Shown: piece after piece, positions 49,601 to 61,978 of the stretch
Position numbering within the stretch: position 1 is the first letter of the stretch
How the letters are laid out: each line of letters begins with the position of its first letter
Made by a program: the position numbers and the translations under genes
From: Ignelater luminosus
Lineage: Eukaryota > Arthropoda > Insecta > Coleoptera > Elateridae
Assembly (NCBI GenBank): GCA_011009095.1
Contig: VTPC01003610.1
Coordinates: 53,883-117,882, forward strand
Direction: 5' to 3'
DNA: 64,000 nt
Notes under the pieces: model-generated
Told to the model about the DNA's origin: nothing
Databases searched by the model: none
The model's input: only the letters and a program-made list of their open reading frames with translations

Positions 49601-50608
49601 ATGCCTCGCAGAATCTTCTCAGCTGACTGTGCAGTGTGTCTATACGAACCAATAATTAAATTTACCTCCGTATTAGGAGCACCCCATGTTGTAATAAAAT
49701 GCTTTCATGACAATAATCAAAATAAAATTGAAGTATACAATTCAAAATTTTGCATATCTTCAGCAATTGCAGTGATAACGTTTCTGATTATAGGTTGTAT
49801 CTGTTGCGCATATTCAATCTATATTTATGACAAAAGTGATATCCTAATTTTGTTTTCACTAATAACTGATTTATTATATTATATAAGATCTCTATTATGC
49901 GTCATAATTGCATTTTCACAAAGTAAACTTTATGAAAGAGTAATTTTAGGCAATAATGAAATTTTACAATATCATCACTCAATGAAAATTGGATCACTTT
50001 TAAGCAAAGAGGAAGCCTTAAAAATACGTTCAGCTTCTTTTATAAGTTGCTACATAATAGTGTTACTTTTGTTAATTTATGGTATATACGTGTCGGTACA
50101 GAAATTTACCATGAAATTGTTTCTAATCGAAAAACTGGCATTGATATTTGGTTTCTATGTAGATTTGATGATTTTTATGACTAATGTAGTTACTTCAGTT
50201 GTTTATAACCGTGTAATCAAGCACTATTCCAATAATTTAAAAATGATTTTGTCAAAAAATTTGGATTTCGTTTCAAAGAAGCATGATGAATGGAATTATA
50301 GAATAAAATTTCTAAAAACTTATGAAGAAAACTTCTTATGTAACTATTTATGTTTTGTACGAAGATTACATAGTGCAGTATCATGGAATTTAAAGTATTT
50401 TGGGCATTTTTGTAATCCGGAAGCTTTGATATGGTTGATCATTGCAACGGCAACATTAGTTATCAATGTTTTTGTTATTGTAGCAACTAGAATTGGTGGA
50501 ATTTTTGAATATTTTACGCCTGGATTTATTGAAGTGGAATTACAACTGTGGATTTCTGCTTTTGTCATTGGTTTTGTACTGATGTCAGCTCAAAAACTAC
50601 AGATGGTG
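49601..50608 (+). CDS. Gr alternative first exon K
   Basis: Encodes 336 residues from ATG 49601 (MPRRIFSADC). It is divergent from both other groups: the motif is CAVC...KCFHD, with 20 residues between the second and third Cys as in A, L and M, but the later RRLHSAVSWNLKYF segment resembles the B-I group. Six hydrophobic stretches. The NGKPF loop is replaced by GIFEYFTPGFIEVELQL. Ends LQMV at donor GTGAGT (50609), phase 0. Intact. A possible intermediate between the two groups. Confidence 0.8.
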
Positions 50609-53600
50609 GTGAGTACCTTAATCTGAATTCTTAATTTGACACTGGGTATGATCTGGTTTGATGTCAAGTGCAATTTGATGTAACCGAGGGTTGAATGAAG
50701 TGAATTCAGAAAAGTCTTAATCAGAAAGGTCCAGTACAGACTTTTGGGCCGTCAGTAACAGAACCCTTCTTGAATACTATTTAATTCTTGAGAATTCGGT
50801 TTTAAAGATTAATTCGAGGTGAAGCAAATGCGGCCCTTGGTCGGATATTGATCAGCCAAATTCTTGAAATAATCTTGAAATAATTGATTTTTCTTTCAAG
50901 AAGTCTCTTTGGGTTGTCACTAAACTTTTGAGCGCAATGACGTAACCTTGCTGACTGGCACTTTTTAATTCCGACAAGATTAATCAATATTTGACACTGA
51001 CTGAAGACCAATTCTGTTTGGTCAAATTAAGTAAACTGTCTAGACGTTAGTTTGCATCCTTATTACCATTGCTCTACACTCAAAGTCAATAGTAGCTCTG
51101 CTCATCTTTGACTACTACGAGTTTTTCTTCAACTTGAAAACAAACGCTTCATTATTTTTCTTACTTTGGTTTCCATTCATTTTTGTATCCTCTGTGCTAT
51201 AAATAGATAGTTAAGAATTCCGGATGTGTGGCGTACCATGCAAAAGACAAAGAGCTTACTCAACGTGACAGAGACCTATTTGTTTGACTTGAGCATTTTT
51301 AATAAAAAGATGCCAACATCCCCTTGTATCAGATTTCTAAGAATGGACTCTGTATTGCTATCATCAGAAAGGTACAAGAAGAACTATTAGTACAGCTGCC
51401 CTCAATTTTGCTACTTCTTCTGCTGACTAAAATAAAAAATCAGAAATAATTGTCGCCGCCATTTATAAACTTGTAGCATATTTTGCTAGGAAAAGCATAA
51501 ATTACACAGAGAGCAATCATGCATCCGTTTTCCAAATCGTTTAGTACTTTCTTCAGTTCCATCCTATACAGGTTACACAGTCATGCGTTATAGGGGCCTA
51601 ATAAATTTAACAGTTTTCCTGTTAACCAGAAATTTTTAAAAAAATGTAAAAGGACCACGCACAATCCTTAAGGTTTTGGCCCTAGGAGAAATTGATTGTA
51701 GTATGTTATTGTTTTTGACTTAATGATCAAAATTTCTCAGGCAAGAGAGCCTGAAAATGGCCAGTAGTTTGATGCGGACGTTTGAAGTGTCTTTTGCTTT
51801 TGTTTATCAGGTACCCTACTATATCTCAGGAATTGATTAAAAATCGAGATTGGACTGTGGTTGTTGGTAGTGTTAGGGAATGACTTTAAACCATTTGATT
51901 ACTATTGATTGTCTTATTTTTCTTCGTTTTCCGTTTATATATCGAAAACGGATAGTAGTGAAAAGAGAAGGGCTTTCAAGCAGTTTGAACAAATTTGTTT
52001 GTCTTTTGGTGTTTTGACTGGTTTTGTGTTTTTAATGGAGGCAAAGCAAAACCTGAACCATGGTTATGTATAACTGATGTAAGAAGGCTAATGGAAAGCG
52101 AATCTTGACTGTAGGACAACAAAGAGTGCTTGTTGGAAGGTGAAACCCGACGCGTGTTAGGGTATAGATGATTTAAGATTAATGGAGAACGAAGCCTGAT
52201 TTCTTTTAAAACTGTAGGATGACTGATCAGTGGGATTTTAAGACGATCGCACTACTGGTTACCCCAACAGTTTTGCACAGATTACTTTAAGAGCTGCGTA
52301 CGTATAGTAGTAAATCTTTTCTTCCCCCTCCCATCTTAGCAAAATTAAGCTTCTTTCTTTGGTTTTTTCAGCTTGTAACGTAACCTTACGTTACATATAA
52401 TGTTGACTCTAGTTTAACTAGAATCTTACTGGGTGGCCTTGAGCGAAGATAAAAATGTATTCTATACATATATTAAAAAAATCTTCGTGTAATAGGCGTC
52501 AGTGTTTTGTTTTCCCAAGAAAACTCAAAAGGTCAATACAGGAATTTAGTAAAGTCAAAGAAATTGCCATTGAAGTACGTAAATAAAAGACAACAAGAAG
52601 ATTTTTATAACGACAGATAGCCAAGTCTAAATATTCAGATAAAATTCAATAAATAAAGTGTAAGTTATCATATAACAAAAAATTTATAGAAATGATCAAG
52701 TAAAAATACAAAAAATCACCACACTCATTTCATAATCTAAACTACAACAAAGAAAAAATTTTTAAAACTTCAAATTAAATAAAAATTTTAACAATTGGAA
52801 TTTAAGATTCGAATTTCTATCTATAAGCTTATAATGAACAATGAATAAAAAAACCTGATCAAAACTACGAAGTTAAAAAACTTGAAACGAGAATTGAAAC
52901 AAAATATATAGCTTACCCCGAAGAATCCCGCTGCGATGCAGATCTGATCGTAGAGGCAAAACAGCTGTAATAAATTAATTATACGGAAGCAACAAAATTT
53001 TCAACAAAACGTTCCATGTTCTAATAAGAAATTTAGAATGAACAAAAAATAAATTTGTATATTAAGCACGCAAAATCTTACTTACTCCAATGTAGAGGCT
53101 TTTCACACTATGACCACCGATTTCGCAACAATCAGGACCGACAGCATCCCGGGAGAAAACCATCGCAACGTCGCAATAAATCGCTTGGCCAATCCGGACA
53201 ATCTCGCTTTAATTTTAAATGCTCAAATCCAAATCTCTGTTAACAGAATTTAATCCAGAACTCAATTAGCGATAACTAGAAGGAATTTGATAGCTAAGAT
53301 CTAAATTAATTACCTACATCACGGTGCAAAGGAAATAAATAAACAAAACATCACGAAGTTGCTATAAATTTGTTGTCAACCGTAATTCATTTACAGAGAT
53401 TTGGAAAAAGGATTACGAGGAAATTAAGTTAACCTCTCAGCATGAGCTCATCAAGCTCAATCATTTCTTTAACAAGAGAAAACTATAAAAAATACAAAAG
53501 CGCACCGGAAATACAAATTAAGAAAAACACGTGGAACGGTAGCAAAAAAGTGACCGTTACAGACTGTATTTTAATATGTTTTAAATCTAAAAGCCTCTCC

Positions 53601-54300
53601 TTAGCGAATTGGTAATAGGCATGAAGCTAAGATTCATTAGTAAAATGTTTTTTAGTGATATCCGGAGTAAATCACAAACTCAAGAAGTAAGGGCAAACAG
53701 ATCCAAATAATATTTAATCGACAAGATTGTCAAAAAGACATTAGAGTTAATTTAAACAGAACTGTAGTTCTTCACTAACAAGCAGATAGTTACGATTTCA
53801 TGACAAAGTTAAATAATTGTGATTGTCATTTTGAACATGTTCCCGAAGAGATATCAAAAAACGAGTTTGTTAAAAATCTAAAAAAAGCCTGTATGGCTAT
53901 ATAAACCTGTTTTGAACTTTTTTGTAGACTTGGAGATCATGGCATACTATCGCACTCCAAGCAATCAAACATTTTAGGCAAAAGGCCTGGTTAGGGTAAT
54001 GATACATTTTGGAAAAATTTTTAAGTTAATTTGTTAATATACAGTGTGTCCAAACTGAAAAAGTATTGCCTGTTTTGGATATACTTTAAGTTTATCACTG
54101 CCTTCTGTTTACAAAATAATCCGTCTTCCGTCATATTTCTTGGAAGCCAAAATATAAAACAAAAATCTAATTTAGCGCAGGCAAGTTATCAAAACTTCTT
54201 AAAGGGAAATCTAAAAGAAAAAATGAATCGAATTATTATAGAAGAACTATGGAATATAAATGACTTCATTAATTTTTATTATACTAATTTCTCTACAATC
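50609..54300. other. Spacer between exons K and L
   Basis: No Gr 3' exon recognised. Contains a near-perfect palindrome at 52374-52395, and AT-rich DNA at 52600-53560 ending GACCGTTACA (53552-53561), the same end word as at 46266-46275. The open frame at 54031-54306 has no recognised domain and starts at TTG. Confidence 0.4.
52374..52395. repeat. Palindrome TGTAACGTAA-CC-TTACGTTACA
   Basis: Two perfect 10-base arms separated by CC. Each arm begins with the TGTAACG word seen at candidate element ends elsewhere in the window (34535 and, reversed, 46275 and 53561). Confidence 0.6.
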
Positions 54301-54427
54301 AGATAAGTTCTGTCATTACTAGAAACAAACAATAACTTTAGTTCCAGCAAATATATAAAACGGGTTAGTCAAATAATAGTAACAGGCAGTACAAAGCTTC
54401 AAACGTACCACTAAAAAAAAATTGAAA

Positions 54428-55435
54428 ATGCGTTCTATAAACTCAAACTTGAAACAAGTTCACGATTGCCCTGCTTGTTTGCTACGACCTCTACTAAAAT
54501 TGGGATCAATATGTGGGATTTCTGCATTATTAATCAACTGTCCCCATTCGAAAAATCCGAAGCGTATCGCAAAATTTGAAACATCGTCTACGCTAACAAG
54601 GATTTCTGCAATTTTATTTATACTTCCTTGTATAGGTATTGTGCAAAGTTTGATTCAAATTTTCAGCATGAAAGAGAAGAAGATGAAGAGTTTCAGACTT
54701 ACAGTAGAGGCTTTGTTTTCTATTGGTGCCGCGTCAACTTGGATATTAAGTTTAACTCAACTTAAAAAGAAAATGTTAGAACTGAACGGATTGTCAATAA
54801 TAATTGAAAATCGACAGTATTATGGTATAAATACTTTTTTGAGTACAAAAACAACAAAGAGAATATTAGGAAGAATTTATCTCATGATATCTTTTGTATT
54901 CATTTTGAATCTGAATTTTTTATTGTATTCTTTATACGAAGATGAACAGAGTGAGATTTGTTTAAATGTTATCAGAGTCATCGTCGTAGTTGTATGTTCA
55001 TACGTACAGGCAACAGCGATTTTTCAGTGCATGTTAGCAACTTGTCTATATGTGATGCTTTATAAAAAATGTTTTTATCAGATAAAACGAGCCTTAGATC
55101 AGAAAATTATTTGTATTCAAGAAAGAGAGAAAAAATGGAAGAACCAAATAGTTAGTGCGTTACCAATAGACTTACCTCTTGAAGTTAGCCTTCGACGCTT
55201 ATCTCGCCTTTATCTAAGTTTAACTTATAATTACAAGCAATTGGTAGCATTTATGAATCCTGCTTTTACAATATGGTGGTTGTTACTGGTGGCTATTTTA
55301 ATACTAAGCTTTTATTTCATTGTTGTTGTGTATATTAACTCGGAAGATACTGATATACTTTTGGCATTCAGGAGCTATGCTAGTGTGTTTGGAATTATAA
55401 TGTATCTTACAAATGTAGAGCGACTCAATGTAATG
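54428..55435 (+). CDS. Gr alternative first exon L
   Basis: Encodes 336 residues from ATG 54428 (MRSINSNLKQ); the two-codon frame extension begins with TTG. The motif is CPAC...NCPHS (C-x2-C-x20-C-x-H). Related to M: both have GSICG after the first Cys pair, ELNGLSIIIENRQYYG versus EIQGLNEIIRNGRYYG in the middle, and LP....LEESLRRL-type segments before the fifth membrane stretch. Ends LNVM at donor GTAAGA (55436), phase 0. Intact. Confidence 0.8.
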
Positions 55436-56375
55436 GTAAGATTTATGTTGGTGTATTAGTTAGATTCTTGGGCTCTAATTAATATCGGTATTAGATTAAC
55501 CAAGATAGTATATAACTGAACATTACTTTTTACTTTACAAAAAATTTTCTAAAACTGATCCTGCGTTTTTCTCAATACTGTGCGAAAAGCTTTTTGGACT
55601 AGAATTCCATGCAACGCAATGGTTGCAATTTTCTTAAAAACAACAGCTTTGGCGTAGATTATTAAAATAATTAGTTGGTTACACTAAACAAAAAATTTGA
55701 TTTTAATCAAAATTGATGACTAACAATTTTTCCAATTTGTGATCTTTTTCTTGGATCATTTTAGATTCTTCTACCAAACGTGAATTAATAAAATTGCACA
55801 ATTACTGCATTGGTATTGAGCAAGACACAGGGAATATCTCAATTCTACCCAAATTCATGAATTTTTCTCTCTATATGCTTCTAGTCTGTCAGAAAGAAAC
55901 AAAATGTAAAGTTTACTGAAAGTATCTAGAATTTTTATCAACTGCTAGTTAGTAGTCATGCTTCCAAGCCTCAACAAAAATTGCGAACACCATTTTTATA
56001 TTGTCTTACTCTTCTTAACGTACTCGATGGGTAGGTCAATCAAAGTTCTTTTACTGCCACTGCCACTGCCAAATGGTATAATTATAAATGTATTTTAGTC
56101 ACATATTGCAAACATAAAATGACTCTGTGAGACTCTCTGAAATGATAATTGAGGCATTTTGTTGCTCTTAGTGAGTATGAATGTTTTAGATTACTACTAT
56201 CATTGATCCACAAGCTGAAATCATCCAGATTTTCTCTTTTTACTTCTGTTCATTACTTCTTATTCATATGTTTGATAGGACCGTGTCCTGCTTTTTACTG
56301 CTTTTATGGATCATCCTTTAATGCAAAAGTCTAGTCTCATGGTATATTTTGAGTGGTCTTCTAAGTAGCCTTTTG
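55436..56375. other. Spacer after exon L
   Basis: Nothing recognised. Confidence 0.4.
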
Positions 56376-56379
56376 GTGT

Positions 56380-58090
56380 TTGGGATGGCTGATTTTGCCC
56401 ATTTTGCCATCCAATCGGCTTCCATCCTGTCTACATGATCTCTTCACTGACGACGTCTTGCCCTCATAAACCTAACAGCATCCTGTATTCCGAATTTCTC
56501 CATCTTCGCTTCTCATTTTGTCTCTGATTGATACACCTTTAGTTTGCCTGAATACTTTCATTTTTGCTGTACGGGCTGGTCTCTTTTTTGATGACTTATC
56601 GGCTCTGGTTTCTGCGGCATAGGTAATTATTGGCCCAACACACGTTTCATATATTTGTTGTTCCATATTATGTCTCTTAGATACTCAGATATTCTAGAGA
56701 CATTGTTGGCTTGAATGCGTACTTCACTTGAGAGATCTCTACTACTTGTTGTTTGTACTCCCAGGTAATTAAAACTAATGAGTTATGACTTTCTCAATAA
56801 TCTTGTCGTAGACAACTAGCTTGCACCGAATTGGCTCTTTGGAGATTATCATCGATTTGGTCTTTTCTACTGATAGTTTCATATTCCAATTGAAGCCCTG
56901 GTAAACCTATATAGTAATCGCTGTGACTCATCCTCATCGACTTCTCTGACGTGCCGTATTACCTCGTCAATTATGACGTTAAAAGTTAAGCTATCACCTT
57001 GTCGGATTTTCTTTGATATAGGTACTGCTTCTGTAAGTATTGCCGGCTGCCTGAATTTTGATTTTGTTGCCGATATTTAGTTGTTCAATCAGTTGTATGT
57101 ATTCCTGGTGGACATTGTGCTGTTAAAGGAACTTTTCTAAAGATAGTGTCTTAACCTCTTCTGTAAACTTTTGTTTTCCCATTTACATCGATCCTTCTAA
57201 CTCCTAATGCTACTTGTCTCCTTATCTAACTGGGTTGAGGTGTATCGTTTTGTTTAGCCTATTCATGAGTGATCTCGTCTTTCAGTGATTCTATCTATTG
57301 AATTTTGTTATGTAGTGTCGTTTTTTGTGATTTTTTGTTGAAGCCCTATTTTCATAAAACTCACGCGTTGCCTGTTTCTATGTCTGTTGAATTAAGAGTT
57401 CAAACAGCAAGAATCTACCTGCGATAGATGTACATTTCTGTTAGTTATCACGTAGTCTATTACAGATTTCTGACCTCTGGTATTTGTAAAAAGTATATTT
57501 ATGGTTCATTTGGTGCTCAGAGAAAGTATTGTTGATGTGAAGTTCATTCTATGCACGTGTTTTGATAAGTAGGTCTCCATTCATGTTTATGTTTTCTACA
57601 CTGAAGGCTTGTATTACACTAGGCAGTGTTGTGTTGCCTATTCTTGAATTAAAGTCCTCAGTCATAAACAATTGGTCGCCATTTGGGATATTATTCACAG
57701 TTCTCTGTAGCTTGTCGAAAACTTGTTGTCTGATTTCCTTTGATTTGGAAATATCAGGTGCTTAAAGTATTTGTGTTTTTCTTGTTTTGAACTTGAGGGT
57801 TAGTTGTAGTATTTTGTTGTTAAGGTTTTGAACTTGTTTGATATTGTCTTCAATTTATTTGCGGATAAGTATTCAACTCTGGCTTGTGCTCTTTGATTTT
57901 TATCCTTTCCGTTGTAGAAGAAGATACAATGCTGGGCTTTGGTATTACCTTTTCCTTTCTTTTTTATTTCTGATAGGGCACAAATATCTACAGTGGGTAG
58001 GTGCCTTTAGAAACTGGAAAATGTGTTGATTTTGACATTTTTCTTTGGCATACATGGTTGCTGCGCCTTTCTCCCATTCTCAATATTTCT
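56380..58090 (-). mobile_element. Degenerate LINE (endonuclease and RT tail)
   Basis: On the minus strand the order is as expected for a LINE ORF2. Endonuclease pieces come first (about 57625-57665 reads DFNSRIGNTTLPS, resembling the GDFNARIG motif). Reverse transcriptase scraps lie around 56900-57050. The conserved post-RT tail is at 56470-56670, reading QQIYETCVGPIITYAAE and later MKVFRQTKGVSIRDKMRSE. Stops are frequent. Dead fragment; family not assigned. Confidence 0.55.
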
Positions 58091-58642
58091 GTGGAAGATA
58101 TCAATTATAGTTTTTAAAGACCAAGATAAAATAATGAGATGAAATACAAAACCTAGTAACACCTACAAATTAGTGAAATTACAAGAGAGCAACAAGGCAA
58201 CAGTCAGAAAATTGCTTAGAAATATGTTGTGCTAATCAAAAGAAACAAACCCACTTTAGATTTTTGATCATTAAATATCTATACAGGGTGTTTAAAATTG
58301 CATGGAACTAATATAAAGACGCCATTCTATATAATATGCAAGTAGTTGCTGCAATAAAATTTCTGTGAACCTACAGGGATAATTTTGTGTTTTGTTATCT
58401 ACACTCAATTCAGTAAAGGAGGTTTTTTCGTATTTTTCTCATAGCGTCCGTCGTTTTTGAGTAAAACAGAATTTTGTGATTTCTGAGGATGTCAGTACTT
58501 AACATATCAATATTTTGGAAACTACGCGTAATGTTCAAATGATTGCGATAAAATACCCACGGCCTCTAAAATAGATTTTTAAAGCTTGAACACATCCTTA
58601 ATACTAATATCCCGCATGTTTTCGAAATTGCACGAATCAATA

Positions 58643-58670
58643 CGAAGGTGGTCTGAAAAGTTTCCGACCT
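58643..58670. repeat. Mariner copy 2 left inverted repeat
   Basis: Starts CGAAGGTGGTCTGAAAAG. It pairs with 59907-59934, with one mismatch near the outer end. Confidence 0.9.
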
Positions 58671-58820
58671 CAATCTGAAGATGGCAGCACTCGTAAATAA
58701 AAGCTACCGAATTTCGTTGTTCATCTGTTGACAGTTACTCACCAAAGTTTCAGCCATTTTGGACGCGCAGTTTTTATGTAACAGTCGTTTGAGTGAGTTG
58801 ATGTGAGTTTTTTTGTGAAA

Positions 58821-59869
58821 ATGGACAAAATCGAGTATCGAGCTGTCATTAAATATTTGTTTTTGAAAGGAAATACGCCTTCGCAAATAAAAAATGAGTT
58901 GGATTCTGTGTATGGGGACTCTGCACCATCATTTACCACAGTGAAATTTTGGGCTGCTGAATTTAAACATGGCCGTAACAGCTTGGGAGACGATGAACAT
59001 TCGGGACGTCCAGAAACTGCAACTACCGACGAAAACATCGCCAAAGTTCACCAAATGGTGCTAGACGACCGCCGAATTAAAGTGAGAGAGATAGCAGAGG
59101 TTATGAACATGTCAAAAGAACGTGTTTGTCACATATTAAATCAACATTTAGGCATGAGAAAGTTGTCCGCGCGTTGGGTGCCGCGTTTGCTCACGTTAGA
59201 CCAAAAACGTGTTCGAATGAATATTTCCAACGCTCTTTTGGCGCAGTTTAGGCGAAATAAATCCGAGTTTTGGCGCCGATTAATTACTGTAGATGAAACT
59301 TGGATACACCATTATACGCCCGAAACAAAAATACAGTCCAAACAGTGGACTGCAAAGGGGGAACCGGCTCCAAAAAAAGCAAAAATTGTTTTTCGGCTGG
59401 GAAAGTAATGGCGACCGTTTTTTGGGATAGTCATGGAGTTATTTTAATCGATTATCTTCAAAAAGGAATAACCATTACAGGAGCATACTATGCATCATTA
59501 CTTGACAAGCTGAAGGCAGAACTTGCGAAAAAACGGCCACATTTGCAGAAAAAGAAAATCCTGTGTCACCAAGACAACGCACCGTCTCACACCTCAGCGG
59601 TTGCCATGGCGAAAATCCACGAATTACGGTTTGAACTGCTTGATCATTCGCATTACTCACCAGATCTAGCCCCAAGCGACTTCTTTTTGTTTCCTCATCT
59701 AAAAATTGCGCTCGGAGGACAAAGATTTTCGTCAAATGAAGAGGCAATCACCTTCGTGAACAATGATTTTGCAGAGAAAAATGCCGAGTACTATTTGGAC
59801 GGGTTACAGAGATGGGAGCATCGCTGGGAGAAGTGTGTAGAGTTACAAGGAGACTATGTTGACAAATAA
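58821..59869 (+). pseudogene. Mariner DD34D transposase, single frameshift
   Basis: From ATG 58821 the frame is open through the N-terminal helix-turn-helix and TVDETWIHHY (first catalytic Asp). It then shifts frame near 59388-59398, where copy 1 has one extra base, giving a stop at about 59406. The rest continues in the next frame to a stop at 59867-59869, with the second Asp in CHQDNAPSH and the third in SPDLAPSDFF (34 residues apart, DD34D mariner). All catalytic acids are present but a single polypeptide cannot be made. Confidence 0.85.
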
Positions 59870-59906
59870 AAAAAAAATTTCAGAAAAAATGTCTTGTATC
59901 TTTGTT

Positions 59907-59934
59907 AGGTCGGAAACTTTTCAGACCACCCTCG
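59907..59934. repeat. Mariner copy 2 right inverted repeat
   Basis: Ends CAGACCACCCTCG followed by TA. Mirror of 58643-58670. Confidence 0.9.
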
Positions 59935-60140
59935 TAATAACAAAAATTTAATTTCACTGCAAACAGAAAAAACGTGAAGTCATTATTGCTAGTTATTTCA
60001 ATTGCCACATTTTATGTAAATTAAGGATAGTCTACGCTATTCTAGAAGAGTTAGTGAATCGCGTCAAGTAGTTTGGTATGTTATTTATTTTCACCAAATA
60101 TTAATATACAAAAGTATTCCACTGGAGAGCTAGCAAAGCC

Positions 60141-61142
60141 ATGCCAATAAATAATGTACGTGCCGATTGTCTGGCTTGTATATTGTATCCACTTTTTATC
60201 ATGGGATCGATATGTGGAAATTTTACAATGTGTCTTAGTTGTCCGCATTCAAGAACTTCATCTTCTAGTTCGAAATTCTTTAAATCCTCAGTAGTGCTGA
60301 TATTATCAACTCTGTTTATATTACCAATTGCGATACACACAGCCGTTTGTGTGTACGACTTAATAATTGGTTTGAACCAAAATGAAGTACACATTCTGTT
60401 TAAATTAGCAGATATTTTTACAAATATTGGTGCGCTTGGATTTTCTATTCCAGGTGTGCTGAAGCACAAGGAAAAGTTAATAGAAATTCAAGGTTTGAAC
60501 GAAATAATTAGAAATGGAAGATATTACGGTTTTCAGTCATATTTGTCTAAAATTACTCTTCGGGATTTCTTAAGGAAATATCTTCTTCCCTTATGTACTA
60601 TTGTAATCAATGGAATGCCTTTGGTAATATATGTAGTTGCCGGTAGACCTAAATCTGGGTATGAAATCATTTTCTATTGGAAATTACTTGTACGTCTTCT
60701 CGTCTATTATGTTATAAGCGTTAGCATGCTTCAATGTATGATCAGTAATTTTATATATCTAGCATTGCTCAAAAGATGTTTTGAGCAGATTGAGGTAGTT
60801 ATGAGAAAACAACACACAATATTAAAGCTAAAGGAGAGTTTTATTATAAATGAAATTGTAAATGTGTTGCCAAATGGAATGGCACTAGAAGAAAGTCTGT
60901 TAAGATTAACTTGTTTGTATAGAAGTTTGGTCTTTAATTATCGACAACTCAGTATATTTATGATGCCTTCAATTCTAACATGGTGGCTGGTGTCTGTGGT
61001 CATGCTGATAGTTGATTTTTTTATTGTGATTTTATTTTATAGCAATGATAATAATGAAGATGTTGATGTAATCATAGGAACTTGTGGTGGTATATTGGGA
61101 ACAATTTTCTTCTTAAAGGTTTCGGAAGAAGTAGCTACTGTG
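60141..61142 (+). CDS. Gr first exon M, proximal to the shared exons
   Basis: Encodes 334 residues from ATG 60141 (MPINNVRADC). The motif is CLAC...SCPHS. It is the nearest large exon to the common 3' exons (intron 61143-61909, 767 bp), so it would be the default 5' exon if no choice were made. Ends VATV at donor GTAAGC (61143), phase 0. The frame remains open past the donor for a further 87 codons to 61406, without family resemblance. Joined to the shared exons it gives a 409-residue receptor, typical Gr length. Confidence 0.9.
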
Positions 61143-61909
61143 GTAAGCACTCTTTATGTGTTTCACAAAACGGTATTATGCTCTTCTATATTTGTTTTCT
61201 CAATCTTAAAGTCTCTAAAGCCAAGGCCAGCCAAAAATCTTTTGAAGATTCTTTTTTTTCAAAACCAGCCTGAAGTTATCAAAATGGTGGTTTTCATGTT
61301 TATGGAAAATTTTTGGTCAATATGTCTTTTGCTAGAAATGGCATTGAGAATTTTACTGCTGATAAACAAAATTGTGATGCTTTCTGTATTTTTAACTTTG
61401 AACTAGAAATTTTACTTCAAGGTAACATAAAGAGGTTAAAAATGCTTTTCTCATAAGAAATGTCTGAGTTACAATATACAATGAGCGTAGGCAATGTAAA
61501 AAATATTGTATTGTAATGCTAACGGACAATGAAATTTAATTAAAATATAATTTTTAGAGATAGTGCCTACTAGTAAAAAATTAATTGATTTTTATAACAA
61601 TTCTTATTAATTTGATTAAATGAAATGCAAAACAAATAATTATTTAAAAAATCAATCAATAAGCTACGAACATCAATTATTCATTTGTGTGATACCAGAT
61701 ACCTCCAAACCATTATTTCATCTTATTAGTAAAATAAAATTAAGAAATTAAGAAAATGATTGCGTTAGGCCATTTTATAACTTCATTATTTTTTCCATTG
61801 GTTGATATGTTTCTATCTTTCTTGACACACGTACGCAAATATTTGTTTATGAATTATTTAGACATTAATGTTGGTAAATATAATTCTATCGAAATTATTT
61901 TATTTTCAG

Positions 61910-61978
61910 AGTGAAGACATTTTGTCGTTTTTATTCAAATATCCTATTAGTAAATTGAGTACGGCGGAAGCAAACCAG
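61910..61978 (+). CDS. Gr shared exon 2
   Basis: 69 bp, 23 codons, phase 0 at both ends, between acceptor TTTTCAG (ends 61909) and donor GTATAT (61979). Encodes SEDILSFLFKYP then STAEANQ, the cytoplasmic-side segment before the last membrane helix in insect Grs. It can follow any of the twelve upstream exons in frame. Confidence 0.85.

Larger units (their letters stand above)
58643..59934 (+). mobile_element. Full-length mariner, copy 2
   Basis: 1292 bp bounded by 28-bp inverted repeats (58643-58670 and 59907-59934), differing by one base (CGAAGG versus CGAGGG at the outer end). Flanked by TA at 58641-58642 and 59935-59936. Same family as the truncated copy at 19405-20551 and very similar to it. 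Confidence 0.9.

Noticed and set aside
9785-60140. Private C-terminal exons (TYxxxxxQF) after individual large exons
   Set aside because: Read by eye after each donor, none was found. A profile search is needed to exclude diverged copies.
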